A stretch of 36,515 bases of DNA from Bartonella florencae (GCF_000312525.1 NZ_HE997455.1:27120-63634), one strand, 5' to 3'; shown: positions 26,522 to 35,196, numbered from the stretch's first letter. Made by a program: numbers and translations. The notes: generated by a model not told the origin, from the sequence alone.

Positions 26522-26778
26522 GTAGCGGCGTTTGTAGCAAGTGCAACAATGATGCCGAGTTTGAAAGTTGTCACTATAAAGTCCCATAAGGGCATGGAAG
26601 AGCGACCATAGATGACATTGTAACCAATAAATATAATGTAGAGTGTACAAGATATCTTAAGCGGAGTACCTAAAGCTGAGGAAAGATTTGAAATGGTTTC
26701 ATTCATTGTCTCTGTAAGGGGCTCCATTAACATATTGTCTATATCAGTAAATATGCCTTTGCTTTCTATTGCTGCCAT
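26500..26778 (-). pseudogene. virB6 5' fragment joined to the vbhT end
   Basis: The first ~87 codons match the intact VirB6 at 33313-34254 ([52 protein letters not shown]). It then passes into antisense vbhT sequence and stops after KRLRF. It is convergent with vbhT and overlaps its last codons, which marks the recombination point at about 26515-26520. Only the N-terminal amphipathic part and first membrane helices could be made. Confidence 0.88.
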
Positions 26779-26813
26779 ATAGATACCCCGCTATGCATTG
26801 TGTGTTTTTATAA

Positions 26814-27230
26814 TTAATTGTTATCTTGTTCTTTTTCTTCTTGTTTTGCTTTAGCGCGCTCTTTTACTTTTCGTTCTTCTGCAGCGCGCTCTTTTGCTTC
26901 TTGTTCGGCTTGTATTCTATTAGTATCAGCTTCCATTTTTTCAAGATCAGCTCTCATTTTAGCTCTAAGTTTTTCCATTGTTTGACTATGACGTTTTGTA
27001 TCTTCACGCGCTCTTTCTTCAGCTTTTGCTTCATATTCCTTTTCAAGTTCAAGCTGTGCTAGTCTTAGATTTTCACAATTTTTTGAAGTCCCTGCGAATC
27101 CGCATTTAGCATTCCACTCTTCCATCAATTTTTGATCTTTTTTAAATTCTGCGACGCTATAGGTTTTTTCGCAACCAGCAGTGATAATTCCAGTGCAAAG
27201 TAGTAATGTTGTTATGAGAACTTTATTCAT
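26814..27230 (-). CDS. EexN-family lipoprotein, copy 1
   Basis: 138 aa. Signal peptide with lipobox TAGC, then EKTYSVAEFKKDQKLMEEW, KCGFAGTSKNCENLR, and a long charged helical tail rich in E, K and A (AEERAREDTKRH, MEADTNRIQAEQEAKERAAE). EexN/Eex lipoproteins of conjugative T4SSs block entry of a second copy of the same element from another donor cell. Ribosome binding site GGGG 8 nt before ATG. Nearest to the truncated virB6. Mature proteins of the copies share the N-terminal half and differ in the tails. Confidence 0.82.
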   Translation of the reverse strand: MNKVLITTLLLCTGIITAGCEKTYSVAEFKKDQKLMEEWNAKCGFAGTSKNCENLRLAQLELEKEYEAKAEERAREDTKRHSQTMEKLRAKMRADLEKMEADTNRIQAEQEAKERAAEERKVKERAKAKQEEKEQDNN

Positions 27231-27276
27231 GAATATTTCCCCTTCTTTCTTTCAGTTTTTGGTTTGAGCACAATTT

Positions 27277-27402
27277 TTACATTTTAAGTGGAGCACCTAA
27301 GCTTGATGAAAGATTCGAAATGGTTTTACCCATTGTATCTGTAATGGGATTCATCAACATATTATCTATATCTGTAAATACACCTTTGGTTACTATTGCC
27401 AT
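27277..27402 (-). pseudogene. virB6 5' fragment, 41 codons (A)
   Basis: Starts MAIVTKGVFTDIDN and ends SSLGAPLKM-stop. It matches the first 41 codons of the virB6 copies, and the stop is supplied by the eexN upstream spacer. It is nearly identical to the fragment at 27880-28005. It could in principle be translated into a short VirB6-like peptide, but no good ribosome binding site is seen. Confidence 0.8.
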
Positions 27403-27428
27403 TTAGATGCTTCGTTCTTCATTGTGTC

Positions 27429-27833
27429 TTAATGGTTATTTTGTTGTTCTTCTGCTGCGCGTTCTTTCGCTCTTCGTTCTTCCTCAGCACGTCGCTTTGC
27501 TTCTTGTTCGGCTTTTCTTTTTTGATATTCAGCTTCATTTTTTTCACTTTGAGCTCGCATTTCGGCTTTAAATTTTTCCATAGCATCATCAAGCTCTTCG
27601 TTGTGTTTCCTAATTCTCTCTGCAGCTTTTTCCTGACGTTCTTTGTCAAGTTCAAGTGCTGCTAATCTTAGGTTTTCACAATTTTTTGAAGTTCCTGCAA
27701 AGCCACATTTAGCATTCCACTCTTCCATCAATTTTCGATCTTTTTTAAATTCTGCAACGCTATAGGTTTTTTCACAACCAGCAGTGATAATTCCAGTGCA
27801 AAGTAGTAGTGCTGTGATAATGATTTTGTTCAT
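27429..27833 (-). CDS. EexN-family lipoprotein, copy 2
   Basis: 134 aa with lipobox TAGC, EKTYSVAEFKKDRKLMEEW and KCGFAGTSKNCENLR. Tail: NEELDDAMEKFKAEMRAQSE then KRRAEEERRAKERAAEEQQ. The tail end is the same as copy 3, and the middle is the same as copy 4, so it looks mosaic. Predicted outer-membrane-linked entry-exclusion protein. Confidence 0.82.
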   Translation of the reverse strand: MNKIIITALLLCTGIITAGCEKTYSVAEFKKDRKLMEEWNAKCGFAGTSKNCENLRLAALELDKERQEKAAERIRKHNEELDDAMEKFKAEMRAQSEKNEAEYQKRKAEQEAKRRAEEERRAKERAAEEQQNNH

Positions 27834-27879
27834 GAATATTTCCCCTTCTTTCTTTCAGTTTTTGGTTTGAGCACAATTT

Positions 27880-28005
27880 TTACATTTTAAGTGGAGCACC
27901 TAAGCTTGATGAAAGATTCGAAATGGTTTTACCCATTGTATCTGTAATGGGATTCATCAACATATTATCTATATCTGTAAATACACCTTTGGTTACTATT
28001 GCCAT
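27880..28005 (-). pseudogene. virB6 5' fragment, 41 codons (B)
   Basis: Same sequence and same end point (GAPLKM-stop) as 27277-27402, one 603-bp unit away. The shared breakpoint shows that the virB6-spacer fusion formed once and was then copied. Confidence 0.8.
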
Positions 28006-28031
28006 TTAGATGCTTCGCTCTTCATTGTGTC

Positions 28032-28436
28032 TTAATGGTTATTTTGTTGTTCTTCTGCTGCGCGTTCTTTCGCTCTTCGTTCTTCCTCAGCACGTCGCTT
28101 TGCTTCTTGTTCAGCTATTATTTTTTGAGTCTCTGCTCTCATTTTTTCCATATCGGCCTTCATTTGAGTTTCCAATTTTTCCCTTGATTTGCGATTTTCT
28201 TCTGCTGCTTTACGTCTTCTTTCTGCTTCTTTTGCTTGACGTTCCTTCTCAAGTTCTAAAAATGCTAACCGCATGTTTTCACAATTTTTTGAAGTTCCTG
28301 CGAATCCACATCTAGCGTCCCACTCTAAGCGTAATTTTTCATCTTTTTTAAATTCTGCGACACTATAGGTTTTTTCACATCCAGCAGCGATGAGTCCTGT
28401 GCAAAGCAACAGTGCTGTGAGAATTGTTTTGTTCAT
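28032..28436 (-). CDS. EexN-family lipoprotein, copy 3
   Basis: 134 aa with lipobox AAGC, EKTYSVAEFKKDEKLRLEW, RCGFAGTSKNCENMR. Its central tail differs from copy 2 (KAAEENRKSREKLETQMKAD) but its last ~25 residues are identical. This suggests segmental exchange between copies. Confidence 0.82.
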   Translation of the reverse strand: MNKTILTALLLCTGLIAAGCEKTYSVAEFKKDEKLRLEWDARCGFAGTSKNCENMRLAFLELEKERQAKEAERRRKAAEENRKSREKLETQMKADMEKMRAETQKIIAEQEAKRRAEEERRAKERAAEEQQNNH

Positions 28437-28482
28437 AAATATTTCCCCTTCTTTCTTTCAGTTTTTGGTTTGAGCACAATTT

Positions 28483-28563
28483 TTACATTTTAAGTGGAGC
28501 ACCTAAGCTTGATGAAAGATTCGAAATGACGCTATCCATTGTTTGTTCAAGGGACTTCGTCAT
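28483..28563 (-). pseudogene. virB6 5' fragment (C)
   Basis: MTKSLEQTMDSVISNLSSSLGAPLKM, with the same GAPLKM-stop junction. Upstream codons up to about 28600 (IIIFTKVDNY) still match VirB6 (ITIFTDIDNY) but have no start codon. It resembles the start of the intact virB6 (KSLEKTMDHTISNLSS) more than fragments A and B do. Confidence 0.75.
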
Positions 28564-28600
28564 GTAATTATCTACCTTAGTAAATATGATGATTTTTGAT

Positions 28601-28972
28601 TTAATCGTTACTTTGTGTTTTTTCAGCTTGCTCTTTTGCTTTTCGTTCAGCTTGCCTTTTTTGATATTCAGCTTCATTTTTTTCATGTTGAGCTCGCATT
28701 TCGGCTTTAAATTTTTCCATAGCATCATCAAGCTCTTCGTTGTGTTTCCTAATTCTCTCTGCAGCTTTTTCCCGACGTTCTTTGTCAAGTTCCTCAGCTG
28801 CTTGTCTCACATTTTGACAATTTTTAGAATTATCGGAAGCTGCACACTTCCATTGAAATTCTCTTATTAAGCTTTCATTTTTTTTAAATTCTGCAACACT
28901 ATAGGTTTTTTCACAACCAGCAGCGATGAGTCCTGTGCAAAGTAGCAATGTTGTTATGAGAACTTTATTCAT
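28601..28972 (-). CDS. EexN-family lipoprotein, copy 4
   Basis: 123 aa with lipobox AAGC and EKTYSVAEFKKNESLIREFQW. The central part diverges (KCAASDNSKNCQNVR in place of KCGFAGTSKNCENLR), while both Cys and the SKNC motif stay. Tail as in copy 2. The most divergent receptor-like region of the array, perhaps a different exclusion specificity. Confidence 0.82.
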   Translation of the reverse strand: MNKVLITTLLLCTGLIAAGCEKTYSVAEFKKNESLIREFQWKCAASDNSKNCQNVRQAAEELDKERREKAAERIRKHNEELDDAMEKFKAEMRAQHEKNEAEYQKRQAERKAKEQAEKTQSND

Positions 28973-29181
28973 AGGTATTTCCCCTTCTTTCTTTCAGTTT
29001 TTAAAGTGTGAGCACAATTTTTACATTCTGCTCTGTGTTTTAGGTTTTTGTAACCCCGTGACGACAAATCTAGGGCAAAGACAGAATGTTGCGAGAGATA
29101 TCTTTGCCTATAGTTTAGTCGTTATTCTGTTTCTGTTTAGTTTCACTTTTTTCATGTTTATTTACTTGATTTTGCATTTTT
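28973..29181. other. Repeated spacer after virB11
   Basis: Bases 28977-29095 are a close copy of 34675-34795 (the spacer between eexN copies 5 and 6): GAGCACAATTTTTACATTCTGCTC and GTTTTAGGTTTTTGTAACCC. The copy links the 26.5-29.2 kb array to the eexN block near virB5 as its likely source. No gene. Confidence 0.7.
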
Positions 29182-30234
29182 TTAAAAAGCGTCTCGACGT
29201 TTGAAGGGGTCATAATAGATTTCTGTGACACGAAATTTTCCTTCCAAGCGTTTGCATTGGATGATGACATCAATCATAGAAATTAATAAGCCACGAATAT
29301 CTTCTCGTGCTAAATTTCCACCGCCATCACTTTCTTTGACAAGCAGTGTCATTTGTTCAAAGGCTGAGAGCGCTGTGGAGGCGTGAACGGTGGTGATGGA
29401 ACCAGGGTGACCAGAATTGACATTGCGGATGTAATAGAAAGCTGTGCCATCACGCAATTCTTGCAAAAGTATCCGGTCAGGGCGCATGCGTAGTCCCGAT
29501 TCAAGGAGCTCTTTTGCACCCGCTTTTGCTAGACCTTGATTGTCTTTTGAGTAGAAAAGTTGCACTTTGTTTGAATGGGGAACGACAAGTTCTGGTGTAT
29601 CCTCAATGGTGAGAATGCGTTCATAGTCAGGAATTTTGGCAATTAAAGCTTTAGAGAGTGTGGTTTTTCCCGAACCGGTTTTGCCAGATATCAAAATATT
29701 TTGTTGGGTAATAACCGCTCTCTCTAAAAATTTACAAAAATCTTTGGCTATAAAGAGATCGGTTAATTCTTGTTCTGTGTCAGAAAGTTCACCTGCTCGC
29801 TTTTTCATTTGTTCAAGCGGGGTAAAACTGACGTTTCTTGTTACAGAAAACAGTTGGTTTTCGTGTAAACTTTCAAGAGAAAAAGTACGGGATGAAGGTT
29901 TACGAATTGTCATGCTGATGGTATTGGCTGCAACAGCAGGAGGCATGACGATTTGTATGCGTTCATTATTGGGGAGCGTTGCAGAGAGAACAGGGTTTTC
30001 TACACTGATCTTTTGTGTTGTATAAGCGGCAACAACTTTTGCAATGCCCTCTAATTCACTATAGGTCAATTCTTTGATAGTATGGGTTTGCCAACCATTT
30101 GGACCTTCAACGATCACTTCACCAGGGCGATTGATGACAATTTCAAATAAATTATCGTCATTGAGATAGTCGCTTAAGATCTTTAATTTGGTTAAGACGA
30201 TAGAGGCGCGTTCTGAATTTTTTGCTGTGGGCAT
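29182..30234 (-). CDS. T4SS ATPase VirB11 (second system)
   Basis: 350 aa. Walker A GKTGSGKTT (about 182-190), ITIEDTPELVVP, LRMRPDRILLQELRDG, GHPGSITTVHAS. Highly similar to the left VirB11. In this system it is followed by the eexN array instead of an antitoxin/effector gene. By neighbourhood I read it as the Vbh-type VirB11. Confidence 0.95.
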   Translation of the reverse strand: MPTAKNSERASIVLTKLKILSDYLNDDNLFEIVINRPGEVIVEGPNGWQTHTIKELTYSELEGIAKVVAAYTTQKISVENPVLSATLPNNERIQIVMPPAVAANTISMTIRKPSSRTFSLESLHENQLFSVTRNVSFTPLEQMKKRAGELSDTEQELTDLFIAKDFCKFLERAVITQQNILISGKTGSGKTTLSKALIAKIPDYERILTIEDTPELVVPHSNKVQLFYSKDNQGLAKAGAKELLESGLRMRPDRILLQELRDGTAFYYIRNVNSGHPGSITTVHASTALSAFEQMTLLVKESDGGGNLAREDIRGLLISMIDVIIQCKRLEGKFRVTEIYYDPFKRRDAF

Positions 30235-30246
30235 AATTTCTTTTTA

Positions 30247-31470
30247 CTACATTTGAGAATGGTAGAAGAAGTCTCTTGGAATAGAGCGTGGGAAGATTTT
30301 GTTTCTTCTTGTTGTAATGGAGAGTTTATAAACGGATGAAAAATCCAAATCTCGTGCCACAAAAATGTTGACGAGTTCGCCTTGGTATTTTTCTAAGGTA
30401 GGGGGGATGTTGATTTGGTTTTCAAGAGCTATACTTGCTGCATCTTTGCCAGCGTTGCTTGCGCCTCCAAAATCTCCTCCTCCGCCTGCACCTCCAAAGC
30501 CTCCTCCTCCAGAGTTGTTTGCGCCCGCTTTGTTGGAATTGTTTGTCATTTTATTGGTGAGGGTTGTTGTGGCGCCATCAATAACGGTAAGCAACAGGGA
30601 AGAGCCAAAGCGCTCCCACCAATGGGTGTTGATATTGCCATCAAAGCCTGCTCGTCCTAAACTATCGGTTGCTGGTGAGGCAAGGGGAATGATGACACCA
30701 GTTGGGGTTTTTGCTCTGGTCCAGAGGACAAAGAGGCGGGATTGCCCTTGTTTTATTCCTCCACGGTATTCGCCAATCACTTGGGTTCCTTTATCAAGCA
30801 AGACAACACGACCATTGTCAGAGAGGATATCGCGGTTAATGATGCAGCTTGCAAAGCCTGGTTGGTCACTGTTTAATGCCGTTTCTAAGATACAGGGGAT
30901 AGAGGTTCCCATGGCGATGATAAAGTTTCTATTGCCGATGAAACTTGCTTTTGTCTCTTCTGTTTTGGTTGGTTTTAATAGGGTCGCAAAATTTTTGGTG
31001 TTTTGAAGGGCAGGAGAATTTTGCATATGCCCGAGATTTTCAAGGGTGTTCAATTTGTCAAAGGCGTTGGTAAGACTATTATTGACGATGTCTTTTAATT
31101 GAGACTTCGTGCCCCTAGCAAAAGCGAGAACGGGCGCGCGTCTTGCGGCATCAAGCAAAGGATCGTCTTTTTTGGGTTCTGGTGCGAGTGGTTGTGGGGG
31201 AGGCAGGGTTATGGGACCAAGTTTTGCGCGCGGGTCAGCAGGCGCTAATTCTAAGGGCGCTAGTGTATTGTGAAAGCTTTGTGCTTGTTTTTTATGAGAT
31301 TTTGCTGTGTCTTTTTTTTCTTCGGGGGTGGATAAGATATTCCAAAGCATATAGCCACAAAATCCTATACAAGCTAGAGCGATGATAATTTTTTTGCCAA
31401 GGCTTTGTGAGGTATTGTTGCGTTTATCGCCAATTGCACCACGATCTTCGATAGTTGTTTTATCACTCAT
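30247..31470 (-). CDS. T4SS core protein VirB10 (second system)
   Basis: 407 aa from ATG 31470 with GGGGGG upstream; the open frame reaches further into virB9. Membrane segment at about 29-48, Pro-rich periplasmic part (LPPPQPLAPEPK), TrbI/VirB10 C-terminal domain (ILETALNSDQPGFASCIINRD, VLLDKGTQVIGEYRGG). A Gly-rich insert (NNSGGGGFGGAGGGGDFGGA) of about 25 residues sits in the C-terminal domain, absent from the left VirB10. Confidence 0.94.
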   Translation of the reverse strand: MSDKTTIEDRGAIGDKRNNTSQSLGKKIIIALACIGFCGYMLWNILSTPEEKKDTAKSHKKQAQSFHNTLAPLELAPADPRAKLGPITLPPPQPLAPEPKKDDPLLDAARRAPVLAFARGTKSQLKDIVNNSLTNAFDKLNTLENLGHMQNSPALQNTKNFATLLKPTKTEETKASFIGNRNFIIAMGTSIPCILETALNSDQPGFASCIINRDILSDNGRVVLLDKGTQVIGEYRGGIKQGQSRLFVLWTRAKTPTGVIIPLASPATDSLGRAGFDGNINTHWWERFGSSLLLTVIDGATTTLTNKMTNNSNKAGANNSGGGGFGGAGGGGDFGGASNAGKDAASIALENQINIPPTLEKYQGELVNIFVARDLDFSSVYKLSITTRRNKIFPRSIPRDFFYHSQM

Positions 31471-31498
31471 AGCTGAGCCCCCCTTTATTCCCGCTTCT

Positions 31499-32349
31499 TT
31501 AAAGATCTGATGCAACTTTGCGTTCAACAGATGGTGAGGTTGTTCCGGTTCCTGGATTTATGCCTTTTTGTTGATAGGCTTCATTAAAGATGCATAAAAC
31601 ATTTCTGCCATTTCTTAAGGTGAATCTGGCACTAATGGCATGGACAATGACCATATTGCCTTTGGTGGTTTTGGGAACGAGGGATTCTGTTCCGTCACTG
31701 CCAACAATATAAATGGCAGGGATTTCTTGATTGTCTGGAAAGGTAAATGTTGTGGTTTTGCCGTTGTCATAAACGGAGGAGGGTTCAAGATTGCTCGAGC
31801 CTTGTGCACTATAAGCCCAATTGCGTGGTCCGTAGGTTTCAGAAGCATCAAAAAGACCATCAATTTGTCTGGCTTGTTTTTTTTCTTGTCGCAAAAGTGC
31901 GGCAAGCCTTCTGCGTTCGGCTTCGTCTTGTGGATAGCGAAATTTGACAAGGAAATAGGTTTCTTGTGCGGTGGAAATTTCTCCATCTTTGACCATGAGT
32001 TCAAATTGATAGGAGCGTTTTGAGCCATCACGGCGGGTGGTGACCACTTGCAGATTGGTAATGGGCTGGACTTCTCGTGCTTTGAGGAACAGAATATTGC
32101 CAGCGGGGGCTACTTCCCAGGCAACGCTGTTGCCGATAGCGACATGGGCAATTTCTTCATCAGCAGAAAATTCTACCTGTACGGACGAGCGTATGGTGCC
32201 AATAATTTTTGTGACATTATAGGCATCATAATTGATAAAGCGAATGCGGCTGTCATTGGGTGCGCGGGTGGGAAAAACACTGGCATTGCCCCAAGGTGTA
32301 GGAGAAAGAGCGATGGCGCTTAGAAAAAGAAAAAGGAATTTTTTTTCAT
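31499..32349 (-). pseudogene. VirB9 (second system), start out of frame at an A8 tract
   Basis: From codon 9 on the frame is a full VirB9: [54 protein letters not shown], stop at 31499. The only ATG (32349, 3 bases after the virB8 stop) is followed by eight A and is out of frame, ending after nine codons. With nine A it reads MKKKFLFLFLSAIALSP, a normal signal peptide. No ATG, GTG or TTG occurs in frame before 32047. So it is either a frameshift mutation, a slippage/phase-variable tract, or a sequencing error. Confidence 0.88.
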
Positions 32350-32352
32350 GGA

Positions 32353-33024
32353 TTAGTTGACCACTTCTGGATCTGTTCTATATTCACTAACAATAAAGCC
32401 GAGAGGATTTATCAAACGGTTTTGTACAGAGATGGGGGCGTTGATATATTCAAAGGTGAGTGTTGCAACCCAGTGGCTGATGAATTCTTTATTGGTTTCA
32501 TCGTCCCGTATTGTTCTGTAATAACGGACCTGTGCGACGTCCTGATTGATGAAGGAGATTGATTTTATCGTTACGGTGGCACTTGCGTGTTTGTAGAGGA
32601 TTTGTGGACTTTGGGGGTTTTTTGCTCCATACCAGCTGGCAAATCTTTCTTGCTCTTCTGGAGAAGAAAGCAGAGAGACGGTTTGGAAGTTGTGTTGTAC
32701 CTCCTCAGACTCAAAGCCTTCACGGCAGCGGACGTATTTTGCCGCAAAGTAGCGGGTGATCGCTTCGTCAACGTTGGTGGGGCCTTCTTTTAAGGCTTCC
32801 ACAACCTCTGTAATGCCGGTTGAATTGTCGACACGGATGACAAAGGGCTCAACGGTTTTAAGCGGGGTGAGGGTGATGACCGCTAGCGAGGAGATGACCG
32901 CGACGATCACAGCTATGGCAGCGATAGCGAGGGAGGCGCGGGTGATGCGGCGTGAGGTGAGGATGCGGTCTTGATCAAAGGAGCGCGCATCAGCAATATA
33001 TTGTTCTATGTCTTGTTCTTTCAT
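32353..33024 (-). CDS. T4SS inner-membrane protein VirB8 (second system)
   Basis: 223 aa; ATG overlaps the virB7 stop. Membrane segment at about 29-52, then [20 protein letters not shown], the VirB8 fold and [16 protein letters not shown]. Close paralogue of the left VirB8. Confidence 0.95.
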   Translation of the reverse strand: MKEQDIEQYIADARSFDQDRILTSRRITRASLAIAAIAVIVAVISSLAVITLTPLKTVEPFVIRVDNSTGITEVVEALKEGPTNVDEAITRYFAAKYVRCREGFESEEVQHNFQTVSLLSSPEEQERFASWYGAKNPQSPQILYKHASATVTIKSISFINQDVAQVRYYRTIRDDETNKEFISHWVATLTFEYINAPISVQNRLINPLGFIVSEYRTDPEVVN

Positions 33025-33308
33025 GCCTTTTGCCCGCAGTCTTTGTAGGATTCCATTTCTTCATCGGTGAGTTTTTGGCTGAGAAGCGTTTCGAGCTTGC
33101 CCTCTTTCACAGATGATGGGAGGTCGGTATTGTTGCTGATGATGATGGGCGTGGAGGAGGGATTTTTCCCTTCCCAATTCCACATCGATTTGTTTAATGG
33201 CCGCTTAGAATATCCATCGCATTTTGGAAGTGACTTCAGCGTGTGTGATGAAGACATACAACCATTTAAGAGGATAAGCGATAAAATGACCCCAATTTTT
33301 TTAAACAC
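33021..33308 (-). CDS. VirB7/TrwH-like lipoprotein (second system)
   Basis: 95 aa from GTG 33308, which follows the virB6 stop by 4 bases and has AGG upstream; longer starts run into virB6. Lipobox LNGC at about residues 14-17, then [16 protein letters not shown], which parallels [16 protein letters not shown] in the left system. Outer-membrane anchor for VirB9. Confidence 0.85.
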   Translation of the reverse strand: MFKKIGVILSLILLNGCMSSSHTLKSLPKCDGYSKRPLNKSMWNWEGKNPSSTPIIISNNTDLPSSVKEGKLETLLSQKLTDEEMESYKDCGQKA

Positions 33309-33312
33309 TTTC

Positions 33313-34254
33313 CTATTTTCCTTTCCCGTATATCCTATCTGCAAGTTTTTGTGCGAATGATTGCTCCATAGCCTTGTCAAAAGATGATTGTTCCGTCATT
33401 TTTTTTGCTGCGTCTTGAACCATCTTTGTTGCTCCTGTAAGAGAAGCTCCTCCAGAGGCTAGAGCGGAGGCAATGCTTGGTAGTTGAGTGAAAAGATAAC
33501 AACCACAAAAGCTCACAACCATGAATTTAACTAAAGAAAACATCATATCTGTAACGCTTTCTGAGAAAATGCCCGTTGCAAGATCGACATATAGACCACC
33601 AAGCAACACGACTAATACCTGCAAAATGATGAAGTTTATCGTTTGATTTAACCACGCTTCTGTGAAACGCCTTGTTGATGAAAACATATAAAGGCTTATA
33701 AAAAGAGGGCCTATTGATATAACAAGAAATAAGCCCAGTTTTGCAAATATTGAGACAATGAAACCAGTTGTAGAAACTATAAGGGCAGTCACTAAGCACA
33801 AAATACCAACAAACCAATTAACAAAATAAGTAGCTATTGCATACCATGCTGTCTTGTGTGCTGCATCAAAAACATGTGCAGTACCTTTTTCCAGCATATT
33901 ATCCCATACATTTTTGTCTGAATGTACCGCTCCTTGGGTGACATTTGCAATGGCATTCGGTAGATCATTGAAAAATATATCCCTGACCCATATGTTATAG
34001 CCAGCAGCTTTTGTTACTAGTGTAACAATGATGCCAAGTTTGAAAACTGTTGCTATAAAGTCCCATAAGGGCATGGAAGTACGCCCATAGATAACATTGT
34101 ACCCTATAAATATAATGTAAATTGTACAAGACACTTTAAGCGGAGCATCTAAAGCCGATGAAAGATTTGAAATGGTGTGATCCATTGTTTTTTCAAGAGA
34201 CTTCATCACGTAATTATCTATATCTGTAAATATAGTTATATTTTCGAATGCCAT
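33313..34254 (-). CDS. T4SS inner-membrane protein VirB6 (second system)
   Basis: 313 aa. N-terminus ITIFTDIDNYVMKSLEKTMD, several membrane helices, loop NDLPNAIANVTQG, then SIASALASGGASLTGATK. The first 41-87 codons are the source or sister of four truncated copies at 26500-28600. Its 5' flank carries an eexN gene, as in those copies. Confidence 0.93.
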   Translation of the reverse strand: MAFENITIFTDIDNYVMKSLEKTMDHTISNLSSALDAPLKVSCTIYIIFIGYNVIYGRTSMPLWDFIATVFKLGIIVTLVTKAAGYNIWVRDIFFNDLPNAIANVTQGAVHSDKNVWDNMLEKGTAHVFDAAHKTAWYAIATYFVNWFVGILCLVTALIVSTTGFIVSIFAKLGLFLVISIGPLFISLYMFSSTRRFTEAWLNQTINFIILQVLVVLLGGLYVDLATGIFSESVTDMMFSLVKFMVVSFCGCYLFTQLPSIASALASGGASLTGATKMVQDAAKKMTEQSSFDKAMEQSFAQKLADRIYGKGK

Positions 34255-34289
34255 TGCATGCCCGTTTTATTAAATTGTTGTAAATATGA

Positions 34290-34673
34290 TTACTTCTGAT
34301 TTAATTCCAGTAGTTTTTTCATTGTAGCTCGTCCTCTAGCTTCATTTTCAGCTCTTTGTTTTTTAGATTTTTCTTCCCATTCATCAAGTTCGGCTTGTTT
34401 TTTTGCTGTAAGTTCCTCTATTGTGTTATGAAGGCTTTTTGCCGCCTTATTCCATCTTTCTTCAGCTTTTGCTTCATATTCTTTCTGAAGTTCAAGCCCT
34501 GCTAATCTTAGATTTTCACAATTTTTTGAAGTTCCTGTGAGTCCACATTTTGCGCCCCATTCTTCCATCAATTTTTGATCTTTTTTAAATTCTGCGACGC
34601 TATAGGTTTTTTCACAACCAGCAGCGATAATTCCAATACAAAGCAGCAATGTTGTTATGAGAACTTTATTCAT
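34290..34673 (-). CDS. EexN-family lipoprotein, copy 5
   Basis: 127 aa with lipobox AAGC, EKTYSVAEFKKDQKLMEEW, KCGLTGTSKNCENLR. Charged tail ERWNKAAKSLHNTIEELTAK shared with copy 6, then a different end (TMKKLLELNQK). Directly upstream of virB6, likely the ancestral position of the eexN-virB6 pair that was amplified elsewhere. Confidence 0.83.
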   Translation of the reverse strand: MNKVLITTLLLCIGIIAAGCEKTYSVAEFKKDQKLMEEWGAKCGLTGTSKNCENLRLAGLELQKEYEAKAEERWNKAAKSLHNTIEELTAKKQAELDEWEEKSKKQRAENEARGRATMKKLLELNQK

Positions 34674-34813
34674 AAATATTTCCCCTTCTTTCTTTCAGTT
34701 TTTAGGTTTGAGCACAATTTTTACATTCTGCTCTGTGTTTTAGGTTTTTGTAACCCGTGATGACAAATCTAGGGCACAGACAGAATGTTGCCATAAATAT
34801 TTCGGTCTACAAT

Positions 34814-35194
34814 TCAATTGCTGTCCTGTTTCTGTTCAGCTTGTTCTTTTGCTTCTTGTTCGGCTTTAGCTCGTTCTTTCGCTTCGTGCTCGGCGATTTT
34901 TTTTGCATATTCAGCTTGTTTTTTTGCTGTAAGTTCGTCCATCATTTGATCAAAGCTTTTTGCTGCCTTATTCCATCTTTCTTCAGCTTTTGCTTCATAT
35001 TCCTTTTCAAGTTCAAGCTGTGCTAGTCTTAGATTTTCACAATTTTTTGAAGTTCCTGAGAACCCACATTTAGCATTCCACTCTTCCATCAATTTTTGAT
35101 CTTTTTTAAATTCTGCAACGCTGTAGGTTTTTTCACACCCAGCAGTGATAATTCCCGTGCAAAGTAGTAGTGCTGTGAGAATGGCTTTGTTCAT
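34814..35194 (-). CDS. EexN-family lipoprotein, copy 6
   Basis: 126 aa with lipobox TAGC, EKTYSVAEFKKDQKLMEEW, KCGFSGTSKNCENLR; tail ERWNKAAKSFDQMMDELTAK then AEQEAKEQAEQKQDSN. Starts 2 bases after the copy 7 stop, so the two are co-transcribed. Confidence 0.83.
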   Translation of the reverse strand: MNKAILTALLLCTGIITAGCEKTYSVAEFKKDQKLMEEWNAKCGFSGTSKNCENLRLAQLELEKEYEAKAEERWNKAAKSFDQMMDELTAKKQAEYAKKIAEHEAKERAKAEQEAKEQAEQKQDSN

Positions 35195-35196
35195 GA

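Larger units (their letters stand above)
27233..28600. repeat. Tandem eexN + virB6-fragment units (about 603 bp)
   Basis: eexN starts at 27230, 27833 and 28436 are spaced exactly 603 bp, and the next at 28972 is 536 bp further. Each unit contains an eexN gene, a spacer (GAGCACAATTTTTACATTTT region) and a virB6 5' fragment. Bases 27233-27500 and 27836-28103 are almost identical, which implies recent duplication or gene conversion. Confidence 0.88.

Noticed and set aside
27233-28600. Possible CRISPR-like array because of regular spacing
   Set aside because: Units of about 603 bp contain whole genes; there are no short repeats with unique spacers.
26826-28870. Phe/Leu-rich plus-strand open frames resembling membrane proteins across the eexN array
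   Set aside because: They are the complement of the Glu/Lys-rich eexN tails; no ribosome binding sites and their limits follow the antisense genes.
30365-31006. 213-codon plus-strand frame, Pro-rich
   Set aside because: Lies entirely opposite virB10 and mirrors its Gly-rich insert; antisense shadow.
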